From Heterostelium multicystogenum (taxonomy: Eukaryota > Evosea > Eumycetozoa > Acytosteliales > Acytosteliaceae), in NCBI GenBank assembly GCA_003667245.1, contig RCNN01000049.1, forward strand, positions 62,001-126,000: a DNA stretch of 64,000 nt, read 5' to 3'. The notes below the pieces were generated by a model. That model worked only from the letters and a program-made list of their open reading frames with translations. It was not told the origin of the DNA and did no database searches. Below are positions 49,941 through 60,560 of this stretch, in pieces (position 1 is the first letter of the stretch; every line of letters starts with the position of its first letter). A program made the translations under genes and the position numbers.

Positions 49941-51142
49941 TTATAAGAAACTCGAAAAATATTCAACAACTACATCGTCCATCCATGACCGATTGGATGT
50001 AAGATCGTAGAGGAAACCAAGATGTCCTCCGTAGGATGTTGCTGCCAAAAATGGTGTTAGGATTACCCTTGAATTTGTCGAATGCAATACCACAAGCTGG
50101 AGCAATGGGGTCGTCTGTTGATGTAATATATAAAATTGGCTTTTTTAGGGTCTCTAGATAGTGACTAGGACTTCCATCTTGATAGTATGCCTCGGCATTG
50201 GCATATCCGAAAACCTTACTTGTGATCAATTCATCGATTTCTTTAATTGTCTTTGCTTTTCAAAACTTCTTCACGTGACGCGTATTTTTCCAATCTGTCT
50301 CCCCACTTTGAAAACAGGTTCTTCAAATTGTTTGCAAGCATTTCGTTGTAGAATTTGCTGTTGATGAAATTAGAGCTTAAATTAATTGAAGACTTGTTCA
50401 TATCCATTGGATTAGAAACACAACAGTGTGCTACAAAAGGAGAATCTGTTCCGACCTGACTGAGATATTTTGAAACGATAGAAGAACCAAGTGAGAATCC
50501 AATCATAAACAACTTTGCCTTTGGCAATTGCTCGACCAATCTCTTTACTATCATTTTAAGATCTCCTGTAAAAGTTGCACAATATGTTTGGTCCGACTAG
50601 AGATGAATGATAAAATGTAAGAAAATCAATGGAAAAACGTAACAATCAATTGTTGATGACTTACAGTTACCAGGTTCTCTCCACAACCTCTGTAGTTGAA
50701 TACTACAGTTCTAAATCCTTTCTTTTTATAGGCTTCGTTGGCGCAGTATTGTATGTACATCTCGTGATATCCACCTGTTAGGCCATGTAGCATGAGAATG
50801 GTTGGTGTTTCCTCTGTGAAGTTCTTTTCATTGTCAAAGATGAACCAGTCAAGAGACACAGTTCCACCGTCTTCTGCAGTCAGAACCTCTCTCCTAGTTG
50901 GTAAATTCAGAGGCGTACGATGATAAGATGCATAGTACGAATGGAAATGTGTGTTGGCCAACAAAAATGAAGTTTCAAACGATGCATCATTGACAATCGA
51001 TGGAATCGCATAGTTTTTCTCGTCGCCATCTTGTGTTGGTTCAACTCTATTTGATTTTTTATACAAAGTCGGACATTTTTTCGAGTATTTTTAAATTGTC
51101 GGCGTTCTCTCTATTAAAATACAAGTTTATAGGTGATTTCAT
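49941..51142 (-). CDS. Alpha/beta hydrolase, ABHD1/3 (EMB8) family
   Basis: This is a serine hydrolase or lipase-like enzyme. The start is ATG 51142 (MKSPINLYFNRENADNLKIL); an extra A near 51065 separates it from the main frame. Conserved parts: LMLHGLTGGYHEMYIQ (oxyanion region), VVFNYRGCG, the nucleophile elbow GFSLGSSI (catalytic Ser), ITSTDDPIAP (catalytic Asp) and, after one more frame correction near 50033, SYGGHLGFLYDL (catalytic His). The intron is 50597-50664, in phase. Another extra A lies near 50263. The full triad is present in the repaired protein, so the enzyme is probably active. ABHD1/3 relatives act on phospholipids; the substrate is not shown by sequence. Confidence 0.85.
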
Positions 51143-52631
51143 TGGTTCTTTAGTTTTATATTTATTAGATGAATATATATATGATTTGATAAATTAATAC
51201 AATTTATAGTTGTTAATAGCAGATGTGTTTTCGGTTTATGTGCAAACAGTGAAATTAAAAAACACCTGTTTTGGTGTTAAATAAAAAAGTAGCGCGATTA
51301 ACCCTAAAAAATCATTAATATAAAAATATATTGAAAAATATCTAATGACGCCATTTATGACATCTCAGTATCATTGTTTTTTTAGAAATAGAAATAACGT
51401 CATGGCAATGTTATGATGTCAATCTTAAAGTGAATTATTTAAAGATTGAAGTTCTGGTTTGATAATATGCTTTTACTAATCAAATACACAAAAAGTGTAA
51501 GATAAAGAATAGTTATATTATCATATCATCTTTCATTTCACTATATATATATATATATTAATTCTCAATCATTGTTGTGTTGTTGATGTTGTTGCAAAAA
51601 AGTAGTTGTAGTAGTAGTTGTTGTTGTTGTTGTTGTTGTAGTTGATGTTTGTGGTTGTTCCTGTTTGCAGTTGTTGCATATAAAGAAAATAAATAGTTTA
51701 CAAATTGAAATTGAATAATTTGTACATCTATTTATTCTCTCATGAATATTGATGCAATTAATTGTCTGATTGATTTATGAATACGATTGGTTATGTTTGT
51801 ATGCTTGTTTATGCTTAATAGTCAATAAGTATGGTTGGTAGATAGGTGGTGTATGCCTTGTTACATTACATTAAGATAATCAGAAGCAGTAAAAACACTG
51901 ACTTTGCATACGGGAATGTATTGTAATAGGATATAGATATGTAGATTGAAATCACATTTATGAATGGATTGTTACTTTGAATTAAATTAAGCAATACCCA
52001 TTTGTAACCCCAATAGATCGTTTCTGAGCTTCAGCTGGTATGTCACACACCGCATATATTTATTAAGAAAACATAGTAATAACACAAATAGACAGGAAAA
52101 CAATTAACTTCTTATTATTATTGTTATTGTTGTATTTATAACCAAAAAAGTGGATGTAAGTAAACTGTACTATTCCAACCTATGTATGATTTCAAGTCAT
52201 TCTCTCAATCACACAGTCCAAAACACTAACACTCACCTCACACCCACTCACCCACTGTTAACACAACAACAGACATCAGACGACAACAACAGCAATAATC
52301 ATATCATCGACCCCACATCATCACATAACAACAATTGATTTCTAATAAATCTGAGTGATTTTATATGTATAACCTTTGATTGTTATAAAAAAAAAAACGA
52401 AGCTGGATATTATTTATATAATCAAATTCTATCTTTTTAATTTTTGGTTTTATAAAACAAAATCATAAATAAATAATAATTATAAAGAAATCAATAATAT
52501 AAACAATATAATAATAATTTAATTAATTGTTTACTTTTTACTCTGCTGTTATTTAAATTATTATTTGTTGTTCTTGTTCTTTTAGAGTAAATTATTTACT
52601 TCTAAATTTAAATATATAGAAGAAATTAAAA
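51143..52631. other. Long AT-rich intergenic region with simple repeats
   Basis: This is 1.5 kb between divergent genes. It contains (AT)n at 51543-51559, (TTG)n/(TAG)n at 51570-51660 and long A/T tracts. A 62-codon frame at 52150 is His/Thr/Asn-rich and not accepted. No RNA gene was recognised. Confidence 0.45.
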
Positions 52632-53024
52632 ATGAAAATTTCATTTTCTATATCTTTATTTTTATTCTTTGTATATTCCAGTTGTATATTCCCCAATTTC
52701 GTAAATTCAATTGCAACTAAATTCGAAACAAATTACTATTCGATTAAACTGAAACCTTCATTATCAGATAATATTCATACAACTGGAACCATAAATGGAA
52801 ATGCAACACATTTTACTTTGGACATGAATCCACCAGTCGATGTTTTTCAATTCAACTACAATGCAGTGTCTAGCTTCCAAGACAACTGGATGGGCCAAAA
52901 AATTCAGTTAGATAAAGCAATAATTCTGGCCAATGACACAACCATTGTGTTCCGTGGATCAGAATCTCTACTAACTTATGATTCCGACCAAAGAAGATAT
53001 ACTTTAAATATATATAAAAAATGA
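52632..53024 (+). CDS. Small secreted protein, possibly galectin-like
   Basis: This is an intact 130-residue frame with a strong signal peptide (KISFSISLFLFFVYSSCIF). The rest is one beta-rich domain: GTINGNATHFTLDMN, VDVFQFNYNAVSSFQDNW and TTIVFRGSE. The order 'G-x-x-N-A-x-x-F ... F-N ... N-x-W' resembles the galectin sandwich, but the sugar-binding HxNPR and WGxE motifs are not conserved. Two N-glycosylation sites are seen (NAT, NDT). It could be a secreted lectin-like protein; the galectin suggestion is weak inference. A long A/T leader precedes it. Confidence 0.6.
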   Translation: MKISFSISLFLFFVYSSCIFPNFVNSIATKFETNYYSIKLKPSLSDNIHTTGTINGNATHFTLDMNPPVDVFQFNYNAVSSFQDNWMGQKIQLDKAIILANDTTIVFRGSESLLTYDSDQRRYTLNIYKK

Positions 53025-53346
53025 ATACTCTTAAAATAATGAAAATGATATAAAAATAAAATGTTGTAATTTAATTATCTATTTAATTAAAAGTCCAAAT
53101 ATAACGTTATTATTCAATTCATATATTAATTAATTCAAAATGATTGATTTTTAAACTTGTTTGATGAATAGCATCTATCACATATCAATCTGGGTTCTAA
53201 TTTCCATTTTAGAATTAATCTCACCACAATTAATTGAATGACACAAGAATCTCTAATCATTTTTAGAACCTATATATCGGGAAAATCTTAATATTAAGAT
53301 ATTGATTCAAAACCGATCAAAAAGGTTCATGGAAAAGAATACAACG
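53025..53346. other. Intergenic
   Basis: This is A/T-rich DNA with an 11-14 bp inverted motif tctaattt...agaatta around 53195-53220. No gene is seen. Confidence 0.35.
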
Positions 53347-53354
53347 TATAAAAT
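53347..53354 (+). promoter_or_regulatory. TATA box of the small gene at 53407
   Basis: TATAAAAT lies 60 bp before the ATG at 53407, a usual distance for a dictyostelid gene with a short leader. Confidence 0.45.
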
Positions 53355-53406
53355 AGTCCTTTTATTCCATTAATTCATCTAACTGGAAAAATACCAAAAT
53401 ACACAA

Positions 53407-53666
53407 ATGACTTTAATAAGTAAGTAAACTATTTAGAAACTTAGTAATTTCTTTATAATAAATTCTTTCCTTTAGACTCTATTAGCAAGCTTGGAAAACT
53501 TAACCATAGCCAACTTCAAAAAATTGAGAAAAGTATTTTGGTCAATTCTCAACACTCATTAGTAGGGCTTGATCAAAGTCAAATTAGCTTAGCTCATCTT
53601 ATTGAATTTAGTATACATCTTAAACTATTTGGAATATCACTTGACATTTTTATATTCCTTTTCTAA
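53407..53666 (+). CDS. Very small two-exon gene, 67 residues
   Basis: Exon 1 is only 13 nt (53407-53419, MTLI plus one base). The intron 53420-53475 has consensus ends (gtaagt ... ctttag). Exon 2 (53476-53666) reads NSISKLGKLNHSQLQKIEKS, then a hydrophobic C-terminus ending SLDIFIFLF. The tiny first exon starting MTLI, then a Ser-Ile-Ser/Gly-rich start, resembles the layout of the abundant small Dictyostelium proteins of the Hss/2C type, but the Gly-rich body is missing. The join is in phase and a TATA box precedes it, so I consider the gene real. Function is unknown. Confidence 0.6.
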
Positions 53667-53796
53667 TTCCATGGAAGAATTAGAAACAAACATGTGTAAT
53701 ATTAAAAAAAAATAATAAACTATTATTATTTTCTGTTTTTTATTCAAGTAAATATCGACATTTACTAGCTTTTATTGAATTAGTTAATGAATTAAA

Positions 53797-53961
53797 ATGG
53801 GAACTTTTACAAGTTGTTTTGAGCAATCGGTGGTAAATGTTGAACCATCACCTTGCCAATCAAACAGTGGTAACCATTTTTCAAGAAAAAAAAGGACCAT
53901 CTTTGGGATATTGATTCCAGGAATCAATAACTATACTATCTACAAGAGAGATCCATTCTAA
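53797..53961 (+). CDS. Possible 54-residue protein
   Basis: The ATG at 53797 opens MGTFTSCFEQSVVNVEPSPC, then an RKKR basic patch, ending DPF at 53961. The composition is protein-like and the frame is closed by a normal stop, but there is no homology and no clear promoter. It lies 130 bp after the previous small gene on the same strand. Confidence 0.3.
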   Translation: MGTFTSCFEQSVVNVEPSPCQSNSGNHFSRKKRTIFGILIPGINNYTIYKRDPF

Positions 53962-54001
53962 TATTAACAATAATATAATTATAATAATGAATTTACTATA
54001 A

Positions 54002-54431
54002 CTACGCCACTGTTCTCTGGTCATCCTTAATCTTTGGTACTTCAGCTGCTTGTTGATCCATAAGAATAAAAGCTTCCTTCATCGCAACCCAACAAACTCA
54101 ATTAACTAAGGTAAGAAAAATTAGTATGGGATTGAATAGATTTTTAATATTAGGATCCTTACCTTTTGTTTTGAATAATCGATACCAAGAATATCGAGAG
54201 GCCTTCTGAGTGTCTCTTTTGTTGATAGAAATTCTATCTCTACAGGATTTGAAGGAATTTTCCAAAAGTTGTTGTTGGAAGGCTTTTAAATTCGTCTTCA
54301 TTCATTCCAAGAGTTCTCTTTACTTTGGACTCGGGATGGATTGTAATCACCAAGAATATCTATGACCTTCTTCACACTTTCTGGTCTGGAATATTTCTTA
54401 TTGTAGAAAATATCACACTTGTGTCTGTCAT
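54002..54431 (-). CDS. Unknown small protein, frame-broken
   Basis: The ATG at 54431 (MTDTSVIFSTIRNIP) leads, through several one- or two-base frame changes, into VKKVIDILGDYNPSRVQSKE, DEFKSLPTTTFGKFLQ and EIEFLSTKETLRRPLDILGI. An intron with ends gtaagg and accttag removes about 54165-54110. Exon 2 ends AMKEAFILMDQQAAEVPKIK...TVA at 54002. Residue content is helical and charged with good spacing, so a real gene or its relic is likely. It has more indels per length than its neighbours and they are of both signs, which hints at decay. No family was recognised. Confidence 0.42.
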
Positions 54432-55891
54432 TTTTACTTATAATTCTAATTTATATAAATATAGATATTGTTAACAATAGTTATGGAAGAATGAGAAACT
54501 AATTAAATATGGAATAATATTTTCGTATTTATATTATATATTATGTATACGTATTTAGAAAAGAAGGAAATACTATTTTTCAAGTGGAAAAAGAGTAATA
54601 ATGATCAAAAAGGAACACCACAATAAAACAATTAATAAGATCGTTACTATTTGTTTTAATTGGTGTGTTATTGTTGTTGATTTACAAATTAAAAAAAAAA
54701 TATAGTGTAAAATAACTTTTGAATGACTGTTGTTATTTGTTGCGAAAACAATAATTTGTCAAACTAAACAGTTAGTTGGTTTGGTTGTTTGGTTGTTTGG
54801 TTGTTTCGATCGATATATTATATAATTACTATTTAATAAATAATATTAATATTATTAGATTGTGGATAGACCAACATCAACAACTGCCAGCAGCACAAAT
54901 TCAACCACCCTATTGACTCTTGTTATCACTATTTCGGCAACAATAACTAGAAAACGTACAAAGGACACAAAACCATCATCAAAATTTTCACTAATCTTTG
55001 TCTGTGCCGAGTGTTGGTGGTGTTTAAGTGGTGAGGTGGGTGGGGTGTGAGGAGATGTATGTTTGTTTTAACACACAGATTGGAACGCAAAATTTATCAA
55101 TTCTTGCCAACTTTAAAAAGGTTTTAAGTAAACATTAACAAATATAATTCCAATCATACTATATCATGTTAAGATTGAAGAATTGAAACACAGAATATGA
55201 TGATGTTGTGAGATGAAAAAATAGAGTTAATGGCAACTGTTTCTGATTCATCAGTTTATGTTTTAAGAGATACATATGTTTTAAAGTGATTGTTGTTTGA
55301 ATGTATGGTAGGTTTATGATGAATAGATGTTTGTTGGTTGTAAAGATACTAACTTTTTTAAACTGGAACTAAACTCAACAAATGGTTTAACTTTGTTGCT
55401 TTTCAGATAATGAAATATTGAAATCACTCTACAACTTCTTCTACTTTTTGCTCTTGAAGTCAATGTCTTAATTTATTATTATTATTATTATTATTAGATT
55501 TTAAAAATATATTAACAAATAAATATATATATTTCGAATAGTTTAATATATAAATCGTAATAAAAAGATTCTTTGCAATTTCTAGATCAAACTTGATGTT
55601 TATAAAATACCCTCCTTTTTGTTTGTTTTTTTTTTTTATTTTCAAATCTGACCTTACAAACCCAAATTTGGTCGCTTTGATTTTTTTTATTTACTGGTTA
55701 AAATTTAAAAATGGAAAAAATTCAAAAGACTTTTATTTCAAAAGGCTCCTTTACACATCACTATTATCTTTTAAAGGAAACCAGACTTATGGAATCATGT
55801 TTGTTTAGAAATGAAAACATTTAAAATAGGATCTCTTTTATTATTGAGAGAGATAATATAAACACATATAATAAATAGTGATCGCAAAAAA
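54432..55891. other. Long AT-rich intergenic region
   Basis: This is 1.46 kb with (TTGGTTG)n at 54775-54806, (TTA)n at 55475-55495 and A/T tracts. A plus-strand 62-codon Thr/Ser frame at 54862 and a 71-codon frame at 55593 were not accepted. No RNA gene is seen. Confidence 0.4.
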
Positions 55892-56090
55892 CTATTCCTT
55901 AAAAGTAAAGCTTGGAGCACCGAATTTGTTATCTTTTGGTACATAATTTACAACTCTTTTAGCTCCCGGCTTTTGTTTTGGTAAGGGTACACTGCTTAAT
56001 GATGCTAATACAGTTACATAAGTAATGTTTAAATTAGTAATTATTATTATGACCAAAGCTAAAACACCTTATATATACATTACAACTCAT
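55892..56090 (-). CDS. Very small two-exon gene, 39 residues
   Basis: Exon 1 is 7 nt (ATGAGTT, 56090-56084). The intron 56083-56005 starts gtaatg and ends tattag. Exon 2 (56004-55892) gives MSSSLSSVPLPKQKPGAKRV in phase, continuing VNYVPKDNKFGAPSFTFKE and a stop. The protein is basic, Pro- and Ser-rich, with a PSFTFK end. I accept it because the splice is in phase and the C-terminal exon is too protein-like to be chance. No family is known to me. Confidence 0.55.
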
Positions 56091-56204
56091 TTTCAATACA
56101 CTTTAGATTTGCAAATGCAATTTGATAAGATTACATTAGATGATATCAACTATTTATATACACTGTCAGATTCTGATTATTTTTTTAATTTAAATTAGCA
56201 ATAA

Positions 56205-56384
56205 TCACCTGACAAGAACAACTTCAATTTCATAAATTTTCCGAGCTTTTTCAAAAAGATCTCGAAAATTAATAGAAAAAATGTAAATTTTCATGATGGT
56301 TTCTTGTTTTTCCATGCGTTCCATTCCAAAAAGTGACATATCATCATTCTGTTGATCAGCAATTCTTGGAATAACAAAAATCAT
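56205..56384 (-). CDS. Possible 59-residue protein
   Basis: This is an open frame from ATG 56384 to TGA 56205: MIFVIPRIADQQNDDMSLFG, then ERMEKQETIMKIYIFSINF and RDLFEKARKIYEIEVVLVR. Codons are balanced and the C-terminus is an amphipathic helix, unlike the low-complexity frames around it. It may be one exon of a longer gene, because GTC AGG|TGA could be a splice donor. No homology was recognised. Confidence 0.4.
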   Translation of the reverse strand: MIFVIPRIADQQNDDMSLFGMERMEKQETIMKIYIFSINFRDLFEKARKIYEIEVVLVR

Positions 56385-56758
56385 TATTCCATTCCAAAAA
56401 GTAATTTAACTTTTCACATTACATCTGTCATTCTATTATCTTTTCGATCAAGTTATCATTAATTATTTCTATGATTCTGAATTCATTGAAGTTAGAAATT
56501 GTTGAATCCTATCTCTAGTAATGAAGAAGTTTCAAAGATAATTAAATTGTGGTGATAATAGAACATTTATTGACCATGTTCTATCATGAGTCGATCTCGT
56601 GTCGTTTAACCAACTAAATGAATAAGCGATAACATATGAAAGTATGTCAACAAAATATTTATAATATTATTAAAATAGGTTTATTGTTGTTGAAATCAGA
56701 CTAAATTAAAATGATGATTAACTTGTAAATTGCGATCGATAATTTACAATTAATTTAT
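56385..56758. other. Intergenic
   Basis: This is A/T-rich DNA with a 15-bp direct repeat (ccattccaaaaagt) at 56329-56342 and 56391-56402. No gene is seen. Confidence 0.35.
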
Positions 56759-57447
56759 TTAGTTCAAAATAATACCAACGACCAAACCGAGGTTTTGACC
56801 AGATGATTGGTAGCTTCCTGAATTCCAGTCGTTGACCATGTTCTTCCAATCTTGAGTGATATCCTCACTGTTAAGAATATCATATTAGTAAATATACTTT
56901 TTGGTTTAATATTAATTATACATACCGGTTGTGGAAAATGTTCAAAGCTTCCTTCAAGATAACCTCAATGATACCACCGGTACCGGGATGATAATTCCTT
57001 GGCAACAGTAACAATGTCTCCAATGAATTGGGTAACACCGCAGAGTTGGAGGATTTGTGGGATTTGAGCAAGACCATCACCGACAGTCTCAATACCATTT
57101 TCGACATCAGAGGCAGAGAGGTGATCGAAACCTTGACCAATCAAAGAGAAACCTGTATAACAATAATAAATGGTAATTTGTTTAATAGATAAGCTAGCAA
57201 AATCCTTGAATATAACTTTCGACTACTTACCATTGGCAAAGTCATCCCAGGTAGCGTTGGCTTCAACAATACATTCGGTGGGCGTTACCTTCATTGGCAA
57301 TTTGCATTACCCTCAACGAAACCGAGGACAAAATCTCCGAATTGAGCTGGTGATGGACCAGACTTAATTGGCTTTTTGCTCACGGACTTGGATGGCAGAG
57401 GTGGAAGCAATCAAAAATAATACAACAAGAGATAAGATAACCTTCAT
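56759..57447 (-). CDS. Secreted helical protein, unknown family
   Basis: The start at 57447 gives a signal peptide MKVILSLVVLFLIASTSA. Three exons (57447-57231, 57152-56936, 56867-56759) join in phase. The mature protein reads GPSPAQFGDFVLGFVEGN, ECIVEANATWDDFANGF, SLIGQGFDHLSASDVENGIE, LAQIPQILQLCGVTQFIGDI and ends GQNLGLVVGIILN. It has two conserved-looking Cys and one NAT glycosylation site. Frame breaks near 57380, 57305, 57270 and 56985 are single-base. Proteins with this layout (signal peptide, SPAQFG, short Cys helices) occur as families in dictyostelids; their function is unknown to me. Confidence 0.68.
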
Positions 57448-58570
57448 TTTCTAAATAAATACAATGAAAATTGTTAAATTAACAACTACATTTCTCTATG
57501 TTAGAGTTTAACAAATATTTGCAACTTACTATGAAATTATTTATTATTATTATAAATAATAGAGAGAAAAAAGTAAATTGGAAGTAGCAGCTGTTGTAAC
57601 ACTTCTTTTATATTACCTTAGTGATCAAGTTTAACACTAACCACCACTATAAAAATTTAAAATTAATTTAAAATAAAAAAAACCCCAACATCTTCGGCTA
57701 TATAGTGAGAGGTCATCTAGTCACTGATTTTATCTATTGCAAATCATGTTTAGTTATGAGGGGTATCTTCATTTTGAGGGTATTAAATGAATATTTTCTG
57801 CAATTTGAATTTTGATCATTCTTTGTAGTTCTCCTTCATTTCAGATTAATTACAAATATTTTTTTACAATAAAAAAATATCTGTCACTTGTTTACTTATG
57901 AAAGATATTATTTTTTGGTTTATAAAAGTAAATGAAATGCTCGCAAACTTTTGACATTAATGGAAATTGTAAGGCATTTATTGGGTTGATGTTGGAGAAA
58001 AGAAATCGAGTTGAACCTTTATCCTTTTTAATTTCAAGCTATGTTCAACAACGATATTTGCACCTCAAAACAAATCAGTTCTATTTCAGATTTTATTTCG
58101 GGACTAAACAGTTTGTGAAATCAATACTATTAACTAAATAGAATGACAAATGAAATAGTAAACATTTAAACAATGATTTTAAGTTTATAAAATTTCATTG
58201 ACTCTCTATTACAAAAAGTATCTATCTATTGATTTTCTTTGTAGACAACTTTAATCGGTTTTTCCTGGTATTCTATATAATACTAAGCTAAACTAAATTA
58301 TATAGGAATAGGTATACATTTATTCAGAAATCGATTAGATATATTTGATCTCATAATAATAATAAGGGTATATTTGAATATAAAAGCTCATCTTTGACTT
58401 AGAGTTTGTTAGGTGCATATTTCATTGTCCATTTTTTGTAATTTTTTGATTTTTGATTTTCATTTCATTTTTGTTTTTTTTTTCACACGACTCGATTGAT
58501 CATTAACTTTCTGTTTAAATAAAAGATAATACATATATAAAAATCTGTATTATATTGCAAGATGTTGAAA
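57448..58570. other. Intergenic, one doubtful frame
   Basis: This is 1.1 kb of A/T-rich DNA. A 69-codon frame at 57932-58141 (starts MKCSQTFDINGNCKAFIGLM) is mixed in composition but has no promoter, splice or homology support, so I leave it out as a gene. Confidence 0.35.
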
Positions 58571-58917
58571 TCAATCATTAGAAATGGCAATAAATGCCTT
58601 AGCAGCAGCAACAGCATAGTAAACAGAACCACTAAAACAAATATAACTTCTACTGTGATGAGAAACCGCTACACAATCACAATCAAATTTAAAATCATAT
58701 ATTTCATCAGTCAATAATAGCTTTGTTTTAAATAGTTCTTCATTCGTAAATGCTACAACTCCCGTCACTTCATCTATGCAATCCAATCAGATCGCAGGCA
58801 ATTTAAATAAACAACAGTACCAATGGAAATGGAATCATCAAAAATATAAGAGGGTATGACTATGACTTAGTTCCAATATGATATGAAATCGTTGTTATTA
58901 ACACACGATGTTTGCAT
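58571..58917 (-). CDS. Possible two-exon gene, 99 residues, one in-frame stop
   Basis: The ATG at 58917 (MQTSCVNNNDFISYWN) is in frame, across one TAA at codon 17, with SYIFDDSISI. Splicing 58820-58774 (ggtact ... gcatag) joins it in phase to DEVTGVVAFTNEELFKTKLL, then FDCDCVAVSHHSRSYICFSG and a C-terminal AAAKAFIAISND. The second exon is a clean open frame. The in-frame TAA means a relic, a sequence error, or a mis-set start. No family was recognised. Confidence 0.38.
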
Positions 58918-59703
58918 TTCATCTAGATCTCATTTCGGTTTAATAGAGATGTTGACTGTATTTTTAGATAATGGTAAAGTATTAATATTTAAATGTTCGT
59001 TTATTGATGAATTCGAAATTATATTCTAACATCAATATTACTCTTATTATTATTATTATTGCAGATGGTACTTAATTTTTAATTGTATTATTACTGTGAT
59101 GTGATCGTGATTAGTCAGTGCATTGCATATGTATTTTTATTGTTTTGGTTGGATATATTTAGTCAAGAAGCAATCAAGCTGCATATACGATTAGTCACGA
59201 CTATTCACATTGGCGAGCCATTCACACTAACATTTTTCTGATCATTTCTTTCTTAATTCCACAATAGGTGATTAATATGCACTAAACGATGAAAACGAAT
59301 AAATTAAACTATATACTTAACTCAACTGACGCACTTTGAAATTATTAAAGTTAATTCTTGGAAATGTAAATGATAATTACTTTGACTGTCAATTCCAAAT
59401 CCAAGTTTAAGGGATAAATTATTGGTCTAGTCTCTATTCAAAGTTTATTAATTCAGGGTGGGTGATTTCAGGGCTTTAAATTTCGGTAAAGTGACTGTAA
59501 GGAGAGTATTTGCTCCTCTGAGTATTATAAGTCTCTCCATATAAAACCACTGTTGATACACAAAATTCCAATAGTAGTTTATTTTAGTAAAAATCTTCGA
59601 TTCCTTGGTAATTTGATTTAAGAAAATAAAATGAGGAGTTTGGGAATATATTGAGAGAATTAAAAATTTTAAAAAATTTTGTTTCTTTAATATCATCAAA
59701 AAT
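58918..59703. other. Intergenic upstream of tRNA-Cys
   Basis: This is A/T-rich DNA with (TTA)n at 59044-59061. No gene is supported. Upstream-type retroelements that often sit before tRNA genes were not seen here. Confidence 0.4.
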
Positions 59704-59775
59704 GGTGACATAGCTCAGTGGTAGAGTAGAGGACTGCAAATCCTTTGGTCGAGAGTTTCAATCCTCTCTGTTACC
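59704..59775 (+). tRNA. tRNA-Cys (GCA)
   Basis: The cloverleaf can be drawn by eye. The acceptor GGTGACA/TGTTACC pairs over 7 bp with one G-T. The D arm is GCTC...GAGT with AGTGGTA loop. The anticodon loop CTGCAAA gives anticodon GCA. The T stem GAGAG/CTCTC closes a loop TTTCAATC that is 8 nt instead of 7; one extra T at 59756-59758 fits the indel pattern of the whole window. No intron. CCA is not encoded. Confidence 0.9.
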
Positions 59776-59789
59776 TTTATTATTCGTTT

Positions 59790-60237
59790 TACCGCATGCG
59801 GCTGGAAACATAAGATTTTTTGGAAGCCCAAGCCCAAGGCAGAATAGCTGATGTGGTATGGTAGTCTGCTTGTGACGCCTTGGGTCGTGGGTTCGAATCC
59901 CGGGTTTTCCAGTTTTTCCCCATACACTTCAAGTGAACCCATGTACTTTCAAGTCTGTATGATACCATCCCGCCATGAAGAATATGTAAATTGACAAGCG
60001 AAGCCCTCAACTACGTAAACCATTGGTGTACTCTTAAAATCTTCTGTCGCTTCGAAATACTTAACAGTCCACTGTTGAAGCACCTTGCTCCAAATAATAA
60101 TAGGCAGTCATGCCTCTATAAAATGATGGTCATCACAACCGGCCTGTGGTTGTAAAAAGAAATCTGTAGGCTTCTAAACCCTACCTTAAATAAACAACTG
60201 TATGGTTATAAACAACAAAAAAAAAAAAAAAAAAAAA
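59790..60237 (+). mobile_element. tRNA-derived SINE with poly(A) tail
   Basis: About 15-30 bp after the tRNA-Cys gene begins a 430-450 bp unit. It has a perfect Pol III A box (TAGCTGATGTGG, 59845-59856) and B box (GGTTCGAATCC, 59890-59900) spaced as in a tRNA, an anticodon-loop-like TTGTGAC, a unique body and an A21 tail (60217-60237). The tRNA-like head is degenerate in its acceptor and anticodon stems, so it is not a working tRNA. A decayed second copy of part of the body lies at 60670-60780. Exact 5' end and target duplication were not found. Confidence 0.72.
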
Positions 60238-60349
60238 GATTGTTTGTTTCTTCGAAGTCGGTTTTAACAGTTACTTTTCTATACCCCAGGTTCCTAGTCA
60301 AAGTTTAGTTGTAGATAAAAGTTTGTTTCTATCAAGTATAAAAATACAA

Positions 60350-60560
60350 ACAGACCTTATGGTTTTTGCAACCAAAAGTTTTATAGTATTTGGATAACAA
60401 CTTCGGAATTAGTGAAGTTGAGAGTTTTGTCCAGTATAAGTTGTTCGACACCACCCTTCATATGTGGCTGATGATTCATTGAATTTCAATTTGGTTCTCT
60501 TACTTGATTTTGTGTTAATAAAGGAAATGTTAGTAATGACTATTTATATTGGTCAAAACT
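60350..60560 (-). mobile_element. Decayed fragment of the non-LTR reverse-transcriptase element
   Basis: This stretch aligns in the same orientation with the 3' part of the intact RT ORF (about 62050-62272). Shared blocks include caaccaaaagttttatagta, ttggttctcttac, and ataaaggaaatgttagt with scattered changes. It is a relic of a second insertion of the same family, without open frame. Confidence 0.7.

Noticed and set aside
52150..52338. 62-codon His/Thr/Asn-rich frame
   Set aside because: Low complexity in A/C-rich DNA, no homology, no promoter signal.
54862..55050. 62-codon plus-strand Thr/Ser frame
   Set aside because: Low complexity, then a random-looking tail; no support.
57932..58141. 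69-codon plus-strand frame
   Set aside because: Composition is acceptable, but there is no homology, splice site or neighbour support; kept only as a note.
59838..59910. Second tRNA gene with GTG anticodon
   Set aside because: A and B boxes are perfect, but acceptor and anticodon stems do not pair and the unit continues into a poly(A)-tailed body, so SINE fits better.
59448..59942. Minus-strand frames across tRNA-Cys and SINE head
   Set aside because: They overlap the tRNA gene and the Pol III promoter boxes and have no domain.
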